From positions 46,039 through 110,038 of the forward strand of contig NZ_JARCJD010000016.1 in the NCBI RefSeq assembly GCF_028890115.1: DNA of 64,000 bases, written 5' to 3'. Positions 20,311 to 29,347 of this stretch are shown here, one piece after another. Below the pieces are notes generated by a model. That model worked only from the letters and a program-made list of their open reading frames with translations. It had not been told where the DNA came from and ran no database searches. Position numbers and translations under genes: made by a program. This stretch comes from Phaeobacter sp. QD34_24 (GTDB lineage Bacteria > Pseudomonadota > Alphaproteobacteria > Rhodobacterales > Rhodobacteraceae). Within the stretch, counting starts at the first letter, position 1. Every line of letters starts with the position of its first letter.

Positions 20311-21442
20311 TGACGACCACCTTCTTGTCTTGGATTGTTGCCACGGCAAGGCCGCGTTCATTGGTGCCATCGGGGCGCAGCCGGAAAATGCCGCCGGTGC
20401 CTTGGAAACCCGCGGATTGGGTCAGGGCCGCACCGGTGAGCGCATCGCTCTTGCCTGCGCTGACCAGGGCGCCGATGGCCGCGATCCCGTCATAGGCGAG
20501 CCCGCCGATCGGATGCGGCGCACCGCCATAGGCGGCGCTGTAGCGCGACACGAACTGCTGCGATTTCGCAGGATCGGGCAGGGCGAACCAGCCGCCCTGG
20601 ACACCGGGCATCTCCAGCGTCTGGCTGGGGATATCCCAGCGGGTCAGGCCGATATACTGGAAGCTTTCCTTGTCGAGCCCCGACTCGGGCAGCAATTGCG
20701 ACAACAAGGGCAGCGCGCCTGCGGTGGTCGCGGTCATGAAGATGGCATTGGCGCCGTTATTGCGGGCGGTGTCGCGGATCGGACCGATGGCGTCGATCAC
20801 GCCCTTCTGGGACAATTCATAGCCGATGGTGCCTGCAATAGTTGCCCCCGATCGCCCGGCCGCGGCCTGGATGGCGCTGCTTCCGGCCCGGCCTGCGGCA
20901 TCATTGCCGCCGACGATCACGATGTTCCCGCGCCCCTGGCGCACGGCATAGGTGGTCAGGCGCTGGGCGGTATTGGCAAAGGTTGAGCCCAGGATAAAGA
21001 CATTGCCGCCGGCGATGGCGGTGTTGTTGGAAAAGGCTAGAACGTTCACGTTGCGCTTGGCGGCAGCCACACCGGCGGCATTGGCGGCCTCGGCGTAAAC
21101 CGGCCCCAGCAGGATGCGTGCCCCTTCGTTGATGGCCTGTGTGGCGGCATTTGCCGCCGTCGCCGGATCGCCTGCGGTATCATAGACACGCAGGTCCACC
21201 TGCACGCCCTTCAGGTCTCCCATCGCCAACCGGGCCGCATTCTCAAGGCTTTGCGCCAGAACCGCATCGCCGGACTGCGCCGATCCCTTTGGCACCAGAA
21301 GGGCGACGGGAACCGGTTTGGAGGTGTTGATCGACGGGCCGCCGCCGGTGGTGACCGGATTACAGGCGGCAAGGGCAAATGCGGAAACTGCGGTGACGGC
21401 GGCCAATGCCGCCTTGCGGGCCTGTTTGAAAACGGCGAACAT
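20270..21442 (-). CDS. lppC: LppC-type lipoprotein, penicillin-binding protein activator
   Basis: The 390-residue protein has a lipoprotein signal peptide with lipobox FALAAC, so Cys27 should be acylated. The rest is a periplasmic-binding-protein fold of the LppC/LpoA family (ILLGPVYAEAANAAGVAAA, then NNTAIAGGNVFILG). LpoA activates PBP1A from the outer membrane in gammaproteobacteria; in alphaproteobacteria the role is inferred. It heads the lppC-glnD-murJ unit and is divergent from rsmI-yraN, an association also seen in E. coli. Confidence 0.88.
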   Translation of the reverse strand: MFAVFKQARKAALAAVTAVSAFALAACNPVTTGGGPSINTSKPVPVALLVPKGSAQSGDAVLAQSLENAARLAMGDLKGVQVDLRVYDTAGDPATAANAATQAINEGARILLGPVYAEAANAAGVAAAKRNVNVLAFSNNTAIAGGNVFILGSTFANTAQRLTTYAVRQGRGNIVIVGGNDAAGRAGSSAIQAAAGRSGATIAGTIGYELSQKGVIDAIGPIRDTARNNGANAIFMTATTAGALPLLSQLLPESGLDKESFQYIGLTRWDIPSQTLEMPGVQGGWFALPDPAKSQQFVSRYSAAYGGAPHPIGGLAYDGIAAIGALVSAGKSDALTGAALTQSAGFQGTGGIFRLRPDGTNERGLAVATIQDKKVVVIDPAPSNFSGAGF

Positions 21443-21542
21443 AATAAACCTCTAAACTCCCCTGTTCCGGCGGCGGGCGCCGTGTTGGTGGCCTGACGTG
21501 CGGCTTGGGGGGATCATAAACGACCAAAAAGGCGGGTCCAGC

Positions 21543-22403
21543 GTGAATCACCAGATCGTCAAATTGTTGCCGGGGCTGCACTTTGTGGCCACGCCCATCG
21601 GCACCGCCCGTGACATTACATTGCGGGCGCTTGATGTGCTGGCCTCGGCCGATGTGATCGCTGCAGAAGATACGCGCTCCTTGCGCAAACTGATGGAGAT
21701 TCACGGGGTGCCGCTGAACGGGCGCCAGATCATCGCCTATCACGACCACAGCGGCGCAGGCGCCCGCGCGCGGCTGATGCAGGCCATGGCCGATGGGCAA
21801 TCGGTCGCCTATGCCTCGGAAGCAGGCATGCCGCTGATTGCCGATCCGGGCTATGACCTCAGCCGCGCGGCCGCCGAAGCCGGGCACAAGGTCACCGTAG
21901 CGCCGGGGCCGTCCGCTGCCCTTGCCGCGCTGACTTTGGCGGGGCTGCCCACGGATGCCTTCTTCTTTGCAGGCTTTCTGCCCAATGCCAGCGGCGCGCG
22001 GCGCAAGCGCCTGGAAGATCTGCGAAACGTCCCCGGTACGCTGATCTTCTACGAATCGCCCAAGCGCATCGCGGCCTCGGTTGCCGATATGGCGGCGGTT
22101 CTGGGGGATCGCCCGGCGGCGCTGTGTCGCGAGCTGACCAAGAAGTTCGAAGAGGTGCGGCGGGGCAGCCTCAGCGTCCTTGTCCAAGGGCTGGAAGACA
22201 GCCCGGTGAAGGGCGAGATCGTCATGCTGGTGGATCGCGCGCGCGCAGAAGAGGTGAGCGAAGCCAGCCTAGAGGAAGACCTGCGCGCCGCCCTGAAAGA
22301 CAATTCGGTCAAGGATGCAGCCTCCATCGTGGCCGAAACCCACGGGCTGCCGCGGCGCAAGGTTTATCAACTGGCTCTCGCGATGGCCAAGGACGCGGGC
22401 TAA
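21543..22403 (+). CDS. rsmI: 16S rRNA (cytidine1402-2'-O)-methyltransferase
   Basis: RsmI methylates the ribose of C1402 in the decoding centre. The 286-residue tetrapyrrole-methylase-fold protein has FVATPIGTARDITLRALD, AAEDTRSLRKLM and the SAM-binding region EAGMPLIADPGYDL. GTG 21543 is preceded by AAGGCGGG and aligns with the family N-terminus; an earlier GTG at 21498 would add non-homologous residues. yraN begins five bases after its stop. Confidence 0.95.
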   Translation: MNHQIVKLLPGLHFVATPIGTARDITLRALDVLASADVIAAEDTRSLRKLMEIHGVPLNGRQIIAYHDHSGAGARARLMQAMADGQSVAYASEAGMPLIADPGYDLSRAAAEAGHKVTVAPGPSAALAALTLAGLPTDAFFFAGFLPNASGARRKRLEDLRNVPGTLIFYESPKRIAASVADMAAVLGDRPAALCRELTKKFEEVRRGSLSVLVQGLEDSPVKGEIVMLVDRARAEEVSEASLEEDLRAALKDNSVKDAASIVAETHGLPRRKVYQLALAMAKDAG

Positions 22404-22407
22404 GGCC

Positions 22408-22779
22408 TTGGCGGGGCGGCAGCATCAGGGCCAGCGTGCACACCTGGCCGGACAGGCCGCCGAGGAGGCCGCCGCCCGCGCCTATGAGGCGCGCGGCTAC
22501 CAGGTGGCAAAGCGCCGCTGGCGTGGCCCCGGTGGCGAGATTGACCTGATCCTGCGCAAAGGCGCGCTGGTGGTCTTTGCCGAGGTCAAGCACAGCGCCA
22601 CATTTGAAGGTGCCGCCGCGCGGATTACCCCTGCGCAGATGCAGCGCATCATGGCCAGTGCCGCGCAGTTCCTGGATGGGGAACCGCAGTGTCAGCTGAC
22701 CGAGACGCGCCTGGATGCCGTACTTGTGAACGGGGAAGGCGCCGTGGAAATCCTCGAAAACGCCTTTGGGCAGGGCTAG
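22408..22779 (+). CDS. yraN: YraN/UPF0102 family nuclease-like protein
   Basis: This 123-residue protein has the PD-(D/E)XK-like core of the family: [20 protein letters not shown] near residues 47-66. The biochemical role is unsettled; the fold suggests a DNA-processing nuclease. TTG 22408 ([12 protein letters not shown]) is the only start between the rsmI stop and the conserved region, so a rare start codon is needed. It sits between rsmI and gshB. Confidence 0.88.
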   Translation: MAGRQHQGQRAHLAGQAAEEAAARAYEARGYQVAKRRWRGPGGEIDLILRKGALVVFAEVKHSATFEGAAARITPAQMQRIMASAAQFLDGEPQCQLTETRLDAVLVNGEGAVEILENAFGQG

Positions 22780-22850
22780 GCGGGCCGTGCTCTATTGATC
22801 CTTGGGGCGTGCTGGGCCATCTATTCGTCGAAACAAGAGGGATGCACTTC

Positions 22851-23783
22851 ATGAAAATCGCCTTCCAGATGGACCCGATCATGGGCGTCAACATCAATGC
22901 CGACAGCAGCTTCCGCCTAGCCGAAGAGGCGCAGGCGCGCGGGCATACCCTGTTCTACTACAGCCCCGATCACCTCGCCTATCAGGAAGGGCGCATCACC
23001 GCGCGCGGATATGACATGACGGTGCAGCGCGTGGCAGGTGCCCCGGCGGTGCTGGGCGAAGAGCGTGAAGTGGATCTGGCGGATTTCGACGTGGTCTGGC
23101 TGCGCCAGGATCCGCCGTTTGACATGCATTACATCACCTCGACCCATCTGCTGGACCGGCTGAAGGGGCAGGCGCTGGTGGTCAATGATCCCTTCTGGGT
23201 GCGCAACTACCCGGAAAAACTGCTGGTTCTGGATTTCCCCGAGCTGACGCCGCCCACGGCGATCGCCCGCGACCTTGATACCATCAAGGCCTTCAAGGCC
23301 AAGCACGGTGACGTCATCCTGAAGCCGCTTTACGGCAACGGCGGCGCCGGGGTGTTCCGGCTTGATGCCAATGATCGCAACCTCACCTCCTTGCATGAAC
23401 TCTTTACCGGCTTCAGCCGCGAGCCGCTGATCGTGCAGAAGTTCCTGCCCGACGTCAGCAATGGCGATAAGCGTGTGATCCTCGTGGATGGCGAGGCCGT
23501 GGGCGCCATCAATCGCGTGCCCGCCGCTGGCGAGACGCGCTCGAACATGCATGTGGGCGGGCGCCCCGAGAAGATCGGCCTCACCGAGCGCGATCTTGAG
23601 ATCTGCGCTACCATCGGCCCGCTTCTGAAGGAAAAGGGCCAGATCTTTGTCGGCATCGATGTGATCGGCGACTACCTGACCGAGATCAACGTGACCTCGC
23701 CCACCGGTATCCAGGAGCTGGAGCGTTTTGATGGCGTGAATATCGCCGAGAAGGTCTGGCAGGCGATCGAAGCCAAGCTGTAA
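22851..23783 (+). CDS. gshB: Glutathione synthase
   Basis: This ATP-grasp enzyme joins gamma-glutamylcysteine and glycine. It is 310 residues long, the normal size, with the N-terminal [14 protein letters not shown], the glycine-rich loop [13 protein letters not shown] and the C-terminal [12 protein letters not shown] metal/ATP region. ATG 22851 matches the family start; an in-frame ATG three codons earlier has its purine run too close. A hairpin separates it from convergent comM. Confidence 0.97.
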   Translation: MKIAFQMDPIMGVNINADSSFRLAEEAQARGHTLFYYSPDHLAYQEGRITARGYDMTVQRVAGAPAVLGEEREVDLADFDVVWLRQDPPFDMHYITSTHLLDRLKGQALVVNDPFWVRNYPEKLLVLDFPELTPPTAIARDLDTIKAFKAKHGDVILKPLYGNGGAGVFRLDANDRNLTSLHELFTGFSREPLIVQKFLPDVSNGDKRVILVDGEAVGAINRVPAAGETRSNMHVGGRPEKIGLTERDLEICATIGPLLKEKGQIFVGIDVIGDYLTEINVTSPTGIQELERFDGVNIAEKVWQAIEAKL

Positions 23784-23790
23784 GACATTT

Positions 23791-23816
23791 CGGCTGGCGT
23801 CCTATTGCGCCAGCCG
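23791..23816. terminator. Hairpin between convergent gshB and the ComM-like gene
   Basis: CGGCTGGCG and CGCCAGCCG form a perfect 9-pair stem with an 8-base loop in the 37-base gap. It could terminate both transcripts. No long T-run is present. Confidence 0.5.
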
Positions 23817-23820
23817 CAAC

Positions 23821-25323
23821 TCATTGTGCCAGCCGGAACCCCAGCGCCTCTGCCACATGGGGGCGGAGGATGTTCGGTTCTCCTTCCAGATCGGCAATGG
23901 TGCGTGCCACCCGCAGTACCCGGTGATAGCCGCGCGCGGTCAGGGAAAACCGGTCGGCGGCCTTGTGCAGCAGCGCGCGGCTTTCGGTATCGAGCGTGGC
24001 AATCTCTTCCAAAAGCGCGCCTTCGGCATCGGCATTCAGGCGGACCTCGGGCTGATCCTTGAACCTCTCCTCTTGCAGATCGCGCGCAGCGGCAACGCGC
24101 TGGGCAACTTCGGCGGAGCCTTCGGCAGTGGTGGGCAGATCCAGATCGCTATAGGGCACCGGTGGCACCTCGATGCGCAGATCGAACCGGTCCATCAGCG
24201 GGCCGGATATGCGGCCCATGTAATCCTCGGCGCAGATCGGCGCGCGGGAACAGGCGCGGGACGGATCGGCCAGATGACCGCATTTGCAGGGGTTGGCGGC
24301 GGCCACCAGCATGAAGCGGCTGGGGTATTTCACATGGGCATTGGCGCGGGCCACCATGACTTCGCCAGTCTCCAGGGGCTGGCGCAGGGTTTCCAGAACG
24401 GGCCTGGAGAATTCCGGCAGTTCGTCCAGAAACAACACGCCATTGTGGGCCAGGCTGATCTCGCCCGGCTGGGCGCGCCGTCCGCCGCCGACGATGGCGG
24501 CCATCGACGCGGTATGGTGTGGTTCGCGAAAGGGACGGCTGCGGTTGATGCCGCCATCCTCGATCAAGCCGCAAAGGGATTGGATCATCGAGGTTTCCAA
24601 TGCCTCAGCCGGGGTCAGCGGCGGCAGGATTGTCGGCAGGCGCGCCGCCAGCATGGATTTCCCCGATCCCGGCGGGCCGATCATCAACAGGTGATGCCGC
24701 CCGGCGGCGGCGATCTCCAGCGCGCGTTTGGCGCGTTCCTGTCCTTTGACGTCGCGCAGATCGCGGGCACCAAGGGCATCTGTGACCTCACCCGCGACGG
24801 CCTCGGCCAGGGGCATCTTGCCGGTGAAATGGCGCACTACATCCAGAAGGCTGCTGGCGCCGATGACCCGCGCGGCATCGACCCAGGCGGCCTCGGCCCC
24901 CGAGGCCTTGGGGCAGAGCAGCAGCCGGTCTTCGCTGGCGGCAGTCATGGCGGCGGGCAGGGCGCCCACGACGGGGATCAGCGTACCGTCAAGGGAGAGT
25001 TCGCCAAGCGCGATGGTCTCGCTCGCGGCCTCTGCAGGGATCACTTCGATGGCCGCCAGAAGCGCCAGCGCGATGGGCAGATCGAAATGACTGCCCTCCT
25101 TTGGCAGATCGGCAGGCGAGAGGTTCACCGTGATCCGTTTCGACGGCAGTGCGATCGACATCGCCGCAAAGGCCGAGCGCACCCTTTCGCGCGCTTCGCT
25201 CACCGCCTTGTCCGGCAGTCCGACGATGGAAAAGGCGGGCAGGCCCGGTACCACGGCGCATTGCACCTCCACCGGGCGGGCCTCCACCCCCTGAAAGGCA
25301 ACCGTATAGGCCCGCGAAATCAT
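23821..25323 (-). CDS. YifB/ComM family Mg-chelatase-like ATPase
   Basis: The 500-residue protein has an N-terminal Lon-protease-like domain (QGVEARPVEVQCAVVPG), an AAA+ core with Walker A GPPGSGKSML near residue 216 and Walker B GVLFLDELPEF, and the C-terminal Mg-chelatase domain with FSLTARGYHRVLRVARTIAD. ComM is a hexameric helicase for branch migration in natural transformation and recombination. It is encoded alone. Full length with all motifs intact. Confidence 0.93.
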   Translation of the reverse strand: MISRAYTVAFQGVEARPVEVQCAVVPGLPAFSIVGLPDKAVSEARERVRSAFAAMSIALPSKRITVNLSPADLPKEGSHFDLPIALALLAAIEVIPAEAASETIALGELSLDGTLIPVVGALPAAMTAASEDRLLLCPKASGAEAAWVDAARVIGASSLLDVVRHFTGKMPLAEAVAGEVTDALGARDLRDVKGQERAKRALEIAAAGRHHLLMIGPPGSGKSMLAARLPTILPPLTPAEALETSMIQSLCGLIEDGGINRSRPFREPHHTASMAAIVGGGRRAQPGEISLAHNGVLFLDELPEFSRPVLETLRQPLETGEVMVARANAHVKYPSRFMLVAAANPCKCGHLADPSRACSRAPICAEDYMGRISGPLMDRFDLRIEVPPVPYSDLDLPTTAEGSAEVAQRVAAARDLQEERFKDQPEVRLNADAEGALLEEIATLDTESRALLHKAADRFSLTARGYHRVLRVARTIADLEGEPNILRPHVAEALGFRLAQ

Positions 25324-25443
25324 GCCGCTCTATCCCCCTGAAACTGCCGATGAAAACCATAGCGAGCGGGGGATCGGAGTCGTTAGATAAACACGTTATG
25401 AGTGTGTTTTTGACGGTGTTTTCGCGGTGCTTGGGGCTGTGCG

Positions 25444-26127
25444 CTAGCTCAGGGTCCAATCGCGCCGGGGCAGGTCCAAGGCGTAGGGTTCGGGATCATA
25501 TGTGACCTCTCGCGCCTGTTCCTGCCAGCGCAAGACGGCGGGATCCGACAGCAGCGCGCGGCAATAGGCGCGGGTTTCGGCCGCTACCGGCAGGTCATAG
25601 CCGACGATCCGCGCCGCCACCGGCGTGTAGAAGACATCGGCAAGGCTGTAATCGCCAAAGAGCCAGCCTTCGCTTGCGCCCGAGATATTACGGGCGTGGG
25701 CGAACAGGGCCTCGATCCGGGCCAGGTCCTTGAGCACGGCGTCAGAGGGGGCAAAGCCCTCCCAGATATGGCTCAGCTGCATGGCGCAATCGCCGCGCAG
25801 GGCGGAAAAGCCGCAGGCCATTTCAGCCACCAGCCAGCGCGCGGTGGCGCGGGCTGCCGGATCCTTGGGCCAAAGCCCAGCCTCCGGGTGGCGCTCGGCC
25901 AGGGTTTCGGCCATGGCAATGCTTTCGCCGATCACGATGCCTTCGGGGGTGCGCAGGGTCGGCACCAGCCGCGCAGGGGCCAGATCCGCGAGATCAGCCG
26001 CCATGGTTCCGGAATAGAGCCCCACCATATGCACCACATGGGGGAGCGAGAATTTTTCGAGCATGAGCCAGCCGCGCAAGGACCAGCTGGAATACATGCG
26101 GTCACCAATAAAAAGATCATATGTCAT
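25444..26127 (-). CDS. Glutathione S-transferase family protein
   Basis: This 227-residue GST-fold protein has a thioredoxin-like N-terminus (DLFIGDRMYSSWSLRGWLML, with the Ser/Trp pair of the catalytic region), a glutathione-binding GIVIGESIAMAETLAE segment and an all-helical C-terminal domain (DYSLADVFYTPVAARI). It probably conjugates glutathione to an electrophile; the substrate is unknown. gshB is nearby but on the other strand. Confidence 0.88.
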   Translation of the reverse strand: MTYDLFIGDRMYSSWSLRGWLMLEKFSLPHVVHMVGLYSGTMAADLADLAPARLVPTLRTPEGIVIGESIAMAETLAERHPEAGLWPKDPAARATARWLVAEMACGFSALRGDCAMQLSHIWEGFAPSDAVLKDLARIEALFAHARNISGASEGWLFGDYSLADVFYTPVAARIVGYDLPVAAETRAYCRALLSDPAVLRWQEQAREVTYDPEPYALDLPRRDWTLS

Positions 26128-26185
26128 GGGGGCAGGCTACCTTGATCGGGCGCGGTCCCAAATCGATTGTTTGTGCGCCAGGCCA

Positions 26186-26764
26186 TCACGGAAGGTGATT
26201 GATCCGCTTGGTCTGCCAGCCGTTCGGCGCGCAGTGGATCTCGGTCAGGGAAAGGTTGTCGATCCGGTGAGAGAAAGCCTCTTCCGCCGTCAGCCGCTCT
26301 GCGCGCTGGATCTGGGTCAGGATCTGGCCGAAATGGCCGACGACGATCAGGTCGCGGCCCTGATGTGAGGCGATCAACCCGTCGATGGCGCGATTCACGC
26401 GGGCACAGACCTCGTTCCAGCTTTCGCCGCCGGGCGGGCGCACATCGCCGGGGCTTTCCCAATAGGCACGGATGCGCGCGGGGTCTTCGGCGTCTATGTC
26501 CTTCCAAGTGCGCAATTCCCAGGCGCCAAAGTGGATCTCCCGCAGGTCGGGCAGGTGATCGAGGCGCCTGCGCCCCCGTGCGATGGCGCTGGCGGTATCG
26601 GCAGCGCGGGAGAGATCGGATGAGACCACCAGTGCCTCATCGGGGAGGGCAGAGGACAGGCGATCCAGCGCTGCCCTATCCGACAGATCGGCGGGCAGAT
26701 CGGACCAGCCGACCATGGATTTTGCATGGGTGGGGCCGTGGCGCACAAGGAATAGCCGGGTCAT
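26186..26764 (-). CDS. Histidine phosphatase, probably alpha-ribazole phosphatase-like
   Basis: The 192-residue protein belongs to the phosphoglycerate-mutase-like superfamily: the phospho-accepting histidine is in FLVRHGPTHAKS at residue 8, and a second His is in LIVVGHFGQILT. Its start overlaps the cobU stop by four bases (ATGA), so a cobalamin role (removing phosphate from alpha-ribazole phosphate, CobC) is the best guess. By sequence alone another small phosphatase is possible. Confidence 0.8.
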   Translation of the reverse strand: MTRLFLVRHGPTHAKSMVGWSDLPADLSDRAALDRLSSALPDEALVVSSDLSRAADTASAIARGRRRLDHLPDLREIHFGAWELRTWKDIDAEDPARIRAYWESPGDVRPPGGESWNEVCARVNRAIDGLIASHQGRDLIVVGHFGQILTQIQRAERLTAEEAFSHRIDNLSLTEIHCAPNGWQTKRINHLP

Positions 26765-27282
26765 GGCAGGCTGCCTTTCAGAACCAGCGGCAGACCGGCG
26801 GTGACCTGCACAACGGTATCGGCGCGCGCGGCCAGCGCGATATTGAGCCGTCCTTGCGCCTCGCGAAAGCGCCGCGCCAGTGCATTTTCCGGCACGATGC
26901 CGAGGCCGGTTTCATTGGAGACGATCACCAGCTCCGCCGGGCAGGCATCGATGGCTTGCAGCAGGTTCTGTGTTTCCGCCTCAAGGTCATGCTCTGCCAG
27001 GAGGTGATTGGTCAACCACATGGTGGCGCAGTCCATCAGGCAGATCGCGTCCGCAGGCAGATCCGGCAATACCCTGCTGGCCTCCAAGGGTTCCTCATGG
27101 GTGGTCCAGCCGCTGCCGCGCTGCGCCAGATGTTTCGTGACCTTCGCGCGCATTTCCTGATCAAGTATTTGTGAAGTGGCCCAGTAAACCCTTGGCTTGT
27201 CAGCGGATATGCAGATGTTTTCGGCGAATGCGGACTTCCCCGATGCGGCCCCGCCGAGAATGAGTGTGACAGCTGCTGACAA
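26761..27282 (-). CDS. cobU: Adenosylcobinamide kinase / guanylyltransferase
   Basis: This enzyme phosphorylates adenosylcobinamide and adds GMP in nucleotide-loop assembly of vitamin B12. The 173-residue protein has Walker A GGAASGKSAFAE near residue 8, the LVIVSNETGLGIVPENALAR segment and the usual length. TTG 27282 (LSAAVTLILGG) is taken as start because it gives the family N-terminus; no ATG is near. The histidine phosphatase is coupled downstream. No other cobalamin genes lie in the window. Confidence 0.92.
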   Translation of the reverse strand: MSAAVTLILGGAASGKSAFAENICISADKPRVYWATSQILDQEMRAKVTKHLAQRGSGWTTHEEPLEASRVLPDLPADAICLMDCATMWLTNHLLAEHDLEAETQNLLQAIDACPAELVIVSNETGLGIVPENALARRFREAQGRLNIALAARADTVVQVTAGLPLVLKGSLP

Positions 27283-27466
27283 GTCTCTTAACCTGATCCC
27301 TGATGGTTTTGGGGATTTGGGTATCTGCTGATCCTTCCTGAGACAAGTGCGAAGACCATGGATGGCCAGCTGTCGGATCAAGCACTGTCGCTGCGGCCTG
27401 GGCCTGTCAGTCGACCTGCCAGTCGAGCCGCCGCGTTGGGGGCGGCAGATTTGCTTTCGCCCAGAA

Positions 27467-27506
27467 TGATCCGGTTCCGCCTTCGCCGCGTAGTACAGAG
27501 TATAAT
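27467..27506 (+). promoter_or_regulatory. ECF (RpoE/ECF11-like) promoter candidate for rpoHII
   Basis: TGATCC at 27467-27472 is followed 18 bases later by TAGTAC (27491-27496), equivalently CGTA after 16 bases, about 30 bases before the rpoH start. TGATCC is the -35 known for the singlet-oxygen sigma factor RpoE of Rhodobacter sphaeroides, which transcribes rpoHII there. A TATAAT at 27501-27506 could serve a second promoter, but it has no matching -35. Confidence 0.5.
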
Positions 27507-27523
27507 GTTTCGAGGGGAGTATC

Positions 27524-28402
27524 ATGGCACTTGACACGACCACTGAAAACCCGCTGCCGCGGAAGGCCATGAAGGCCGAGCTCTTGGATGCTGAAACGGA
27601 GCTGAAACTTGCCTATGCCTGGCGCGACAACCGGGATGAGCAAGCGCTGCATCGCCTGATCCACGCCTATATGCGGCTGGCGATCTCGATGGCGGCCAAG
27701 TTTAAACGTTACGGCGCCCCGATGAATGATCTCATCCAGGAGGCGGGCGTCGGCCTGATGAAGGCTGCGGACAAGTTCGATCCCGACCGCGGTGTGCGGT
27801 TTTCGACCTATGCGGTCTGGTGGATCAAGGCCTCGATCCAGGACTATGTGATGCGCAACTGGTCGATGGTGCGCACAGGCTCCACCTCTTCGCAAAAGTC
27901 GCTGTTCTTCAACATGCGCCGGGTGCAGGCGCAGCTGGAACGTGAAGCCAGCGCTGCCGGTGTGGAGTTGGACAGGCATCAGCTCAACCAGCAGATCGCG
28001 GCGGAAATCGGTGTGCCCCTGCGCGATGTGGAAATGATGGATGGACGCCTGTCCGGATCGGATTTCTCGCTGAACGCGCTGCAGTCCTCGGATGACGAGG
28101 GGCGCGAATGGATCGAGGCGCTGGAGGATGACAGCGCCCAGGCCGCCGAACTGGTGGAGGAGGAACACGACCGCCGCCAATTGCGGGCCTGGCTGGTCGA
28201 GGCGCTGCAGGCGCTCAACGACCGGGAGCGCTTCATCATCACCGAACGGAAACTGCGCGAGGAGCCGCGCACCCTGGAAAGCCTTGGGCTGGAACTGAAC
28301 CTGTCCAAGGAGCGTGTGCGTCAGCTGGAGGCCGCCGCGTTTCAAAAGATGCGAAAGACCCTTGAAGGGCGCTCGCGGGAGGTGCACAACTTCCTCTCAT
28401 GA
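27524..28402 (+). CDS. rpoH2: Alternative sigma factor RpoH, RpoHII type
   Basis: The 292-residue sigma-70 family protein of group RpoH has region 2 near residues 50-120 (PMNDLIQEAGVGLMKAADKF, YAVWWIKASIQDYVMRNWS), the RpoH-box-like SSQKSLFFNMRR, and a region 4 helix-turn-helix (LNLSKERVRQLEAAAFQK). Its MALDTTTENPLPRKAMKAE opening resembles the oxidative-stress paralogue RpoHII of R. sphaeroides more than the heat-shock RpoHI. GAGGGGAG lies upstream of the ATG. It overlaps the next gene by four bases. Confidence 0.9.
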   Translation: MALDTTTENPLPRKAMKAELLDAETELKLAYAWRDNRDEQALHRLIHAYMRLAISMAAKFKRYGAPMNDLIQEAGVGLMKAADKFDPDRGVRFSTYAVWWIKASIQDYVMRNWSMVRTGSTSSQKSLFFNMRRVQAQLEREASAAGVELDRHQLNQQIAAEIGVPLRDVEMMDGRLSGSDFSLNALQSSDDEGREWIEALEDDSAQAAELVEEEHDRRQLRAWLVEALQALNDRERFIITERKLREEPRTLESLGLELNLSKERVRQLEAAAFQKMRKTLEGRSREVHNFLS

Positions 28403-29262
28403 GAAAGTTGATTCTTTTTGTCGGAAAGGCCGTCGCCGTGAGCGCGATGGCACTTTTTGCAGCGATCCCTGCCACTGCTCCGGTGCAGGCTGGGTCAGAA
28501 ACGCCCGTTGCCGAAACGGCTGAGGCCGCAGCGGGTCAGTTGCGTGGCGCCGATGTGGTCATCCTTGGCGAGGTGCATGACAACCCAGGGCATCACCTCA
28601 ATCAGGCACAGATCCTGTCCAGCCTCGCGCCCTCGGCCGTGGTCTGGGAGATGATCACCCAGGAACAGGCAGAGCGTCTGACGCCAGAGATCCTGGGCAA
28701 TGCCTCGGACACAGCCTCCACCCTGAATTGGGAGACCTCCGGCTGGCCGGAGTTTGACCTCTATGCTCCGATCTTTGCCGCTGCGGTTTCCAACCGCCAC
28801 TACGGTGCCTTGGTGCCCCGGGCCGAGGCGCGCGCGGCGCTGGAGCAGGGTGTTGCCAACTATTTTGGCGCGCGCGCCGGGGACTTCGGCCTCGATCAAC
28901 CCTTGCCAGAGGCGGAGCAATCCGCACGCGAGGCGGACCAGATGGCCAATCATTGCAATGCCATGCCCGAAGAGATGCTGCCGGTGCTGGTGGATTTCCA
29001 GCGCCTGCGCGATGCAGCCCTTGCCGAAGCGGCCGATCGCGCCCTGAGCGAAACCGGAGGGCCGGTGGTTGTGATCACCGGCAATGGCCATGCGCGGCTG
29101 GATCGGGGGCTGGCGGTCTACCTGAAACACGCCCGCCCAGAGGCGCGTATCGTCAGCCTCGGCCAAAGCGAGGGCGGCGCGATCAGTGGCGATTTCGATC
29201 TGCTTCTGGACAGCCCCGGCGTTGACCGCCCGGACCCCTGCCTGGCCTTCAAGAAGGACTGA
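28399..29262 (+). CDS. ChaN-like haem-binding family protein, exported
   Basis: The 287-residue protein has an N-terminal signal peptide (basic MRK, then a hydrophobic core to about residue 30, AxA-like cleavage region) and the ChaN/Cofac_haem_bdg domain: VVILGEVHDNPGHHLNQAQI near residue 53 and VVITGNGHARLDRG near residue 220. ChaN of Campylobacter binds haem pairs. No lipobox cysteine was seen, unlike some family members. Its start overlaps the rpoHII stop (ATGA), so it should be made with that stress sigma factor; a link to photo-oxidative damage or haem handling is inferred. Confidence 0.83.
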   Translation: MRKLILFVGKAVAVSAMALFAAIPATAPVQAGSETPVAETAEAAAGQLRGADVVILGEVHDNPGHHLNQAQILSSLAPSAVVWEMITQEQAERLTPEILGNASDTASTLNWETSGWPEFDLYAPIFAAAVSNRHYGALVPRAEARAALEQGVANYFGARAGDFGLDQPLPEAEQSAREADQMANHCNAMPEEMLPVLVDFQRLRDAALAEAADRALSETGGPVVVITGNGHARLDRGLAVYLKHARPEARIVSLGQSEGGAISGDFDLLLDSPGVDRPDPCLAFKKD

Positions 29263-29347
29263 GCCGAAAACCGTTTCACACTTGGCGCGGCGCGCAGTAA
29301 GGTCGGCGCCGCAACTGTGCGCCCATGGATGGGCCGGGAACGGGTAA

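Noticed and set aside
20311..20370. ATG starts of glnD at 20361 and 20370
   Set aside because: Neither has a ribosome site and both lie deeper inside lppC; the TTG at 20310 has AGAAGGTGG upstream and gives the normal family length.
27431..27446. GCCGCC-GCGTTGGG-GGCGGC before rpoHII as a third copy of the two-hairpin element
   Set aside because: It shares only GTTGGG; the CTCCCGCCC block and hairpins A and B are missing.
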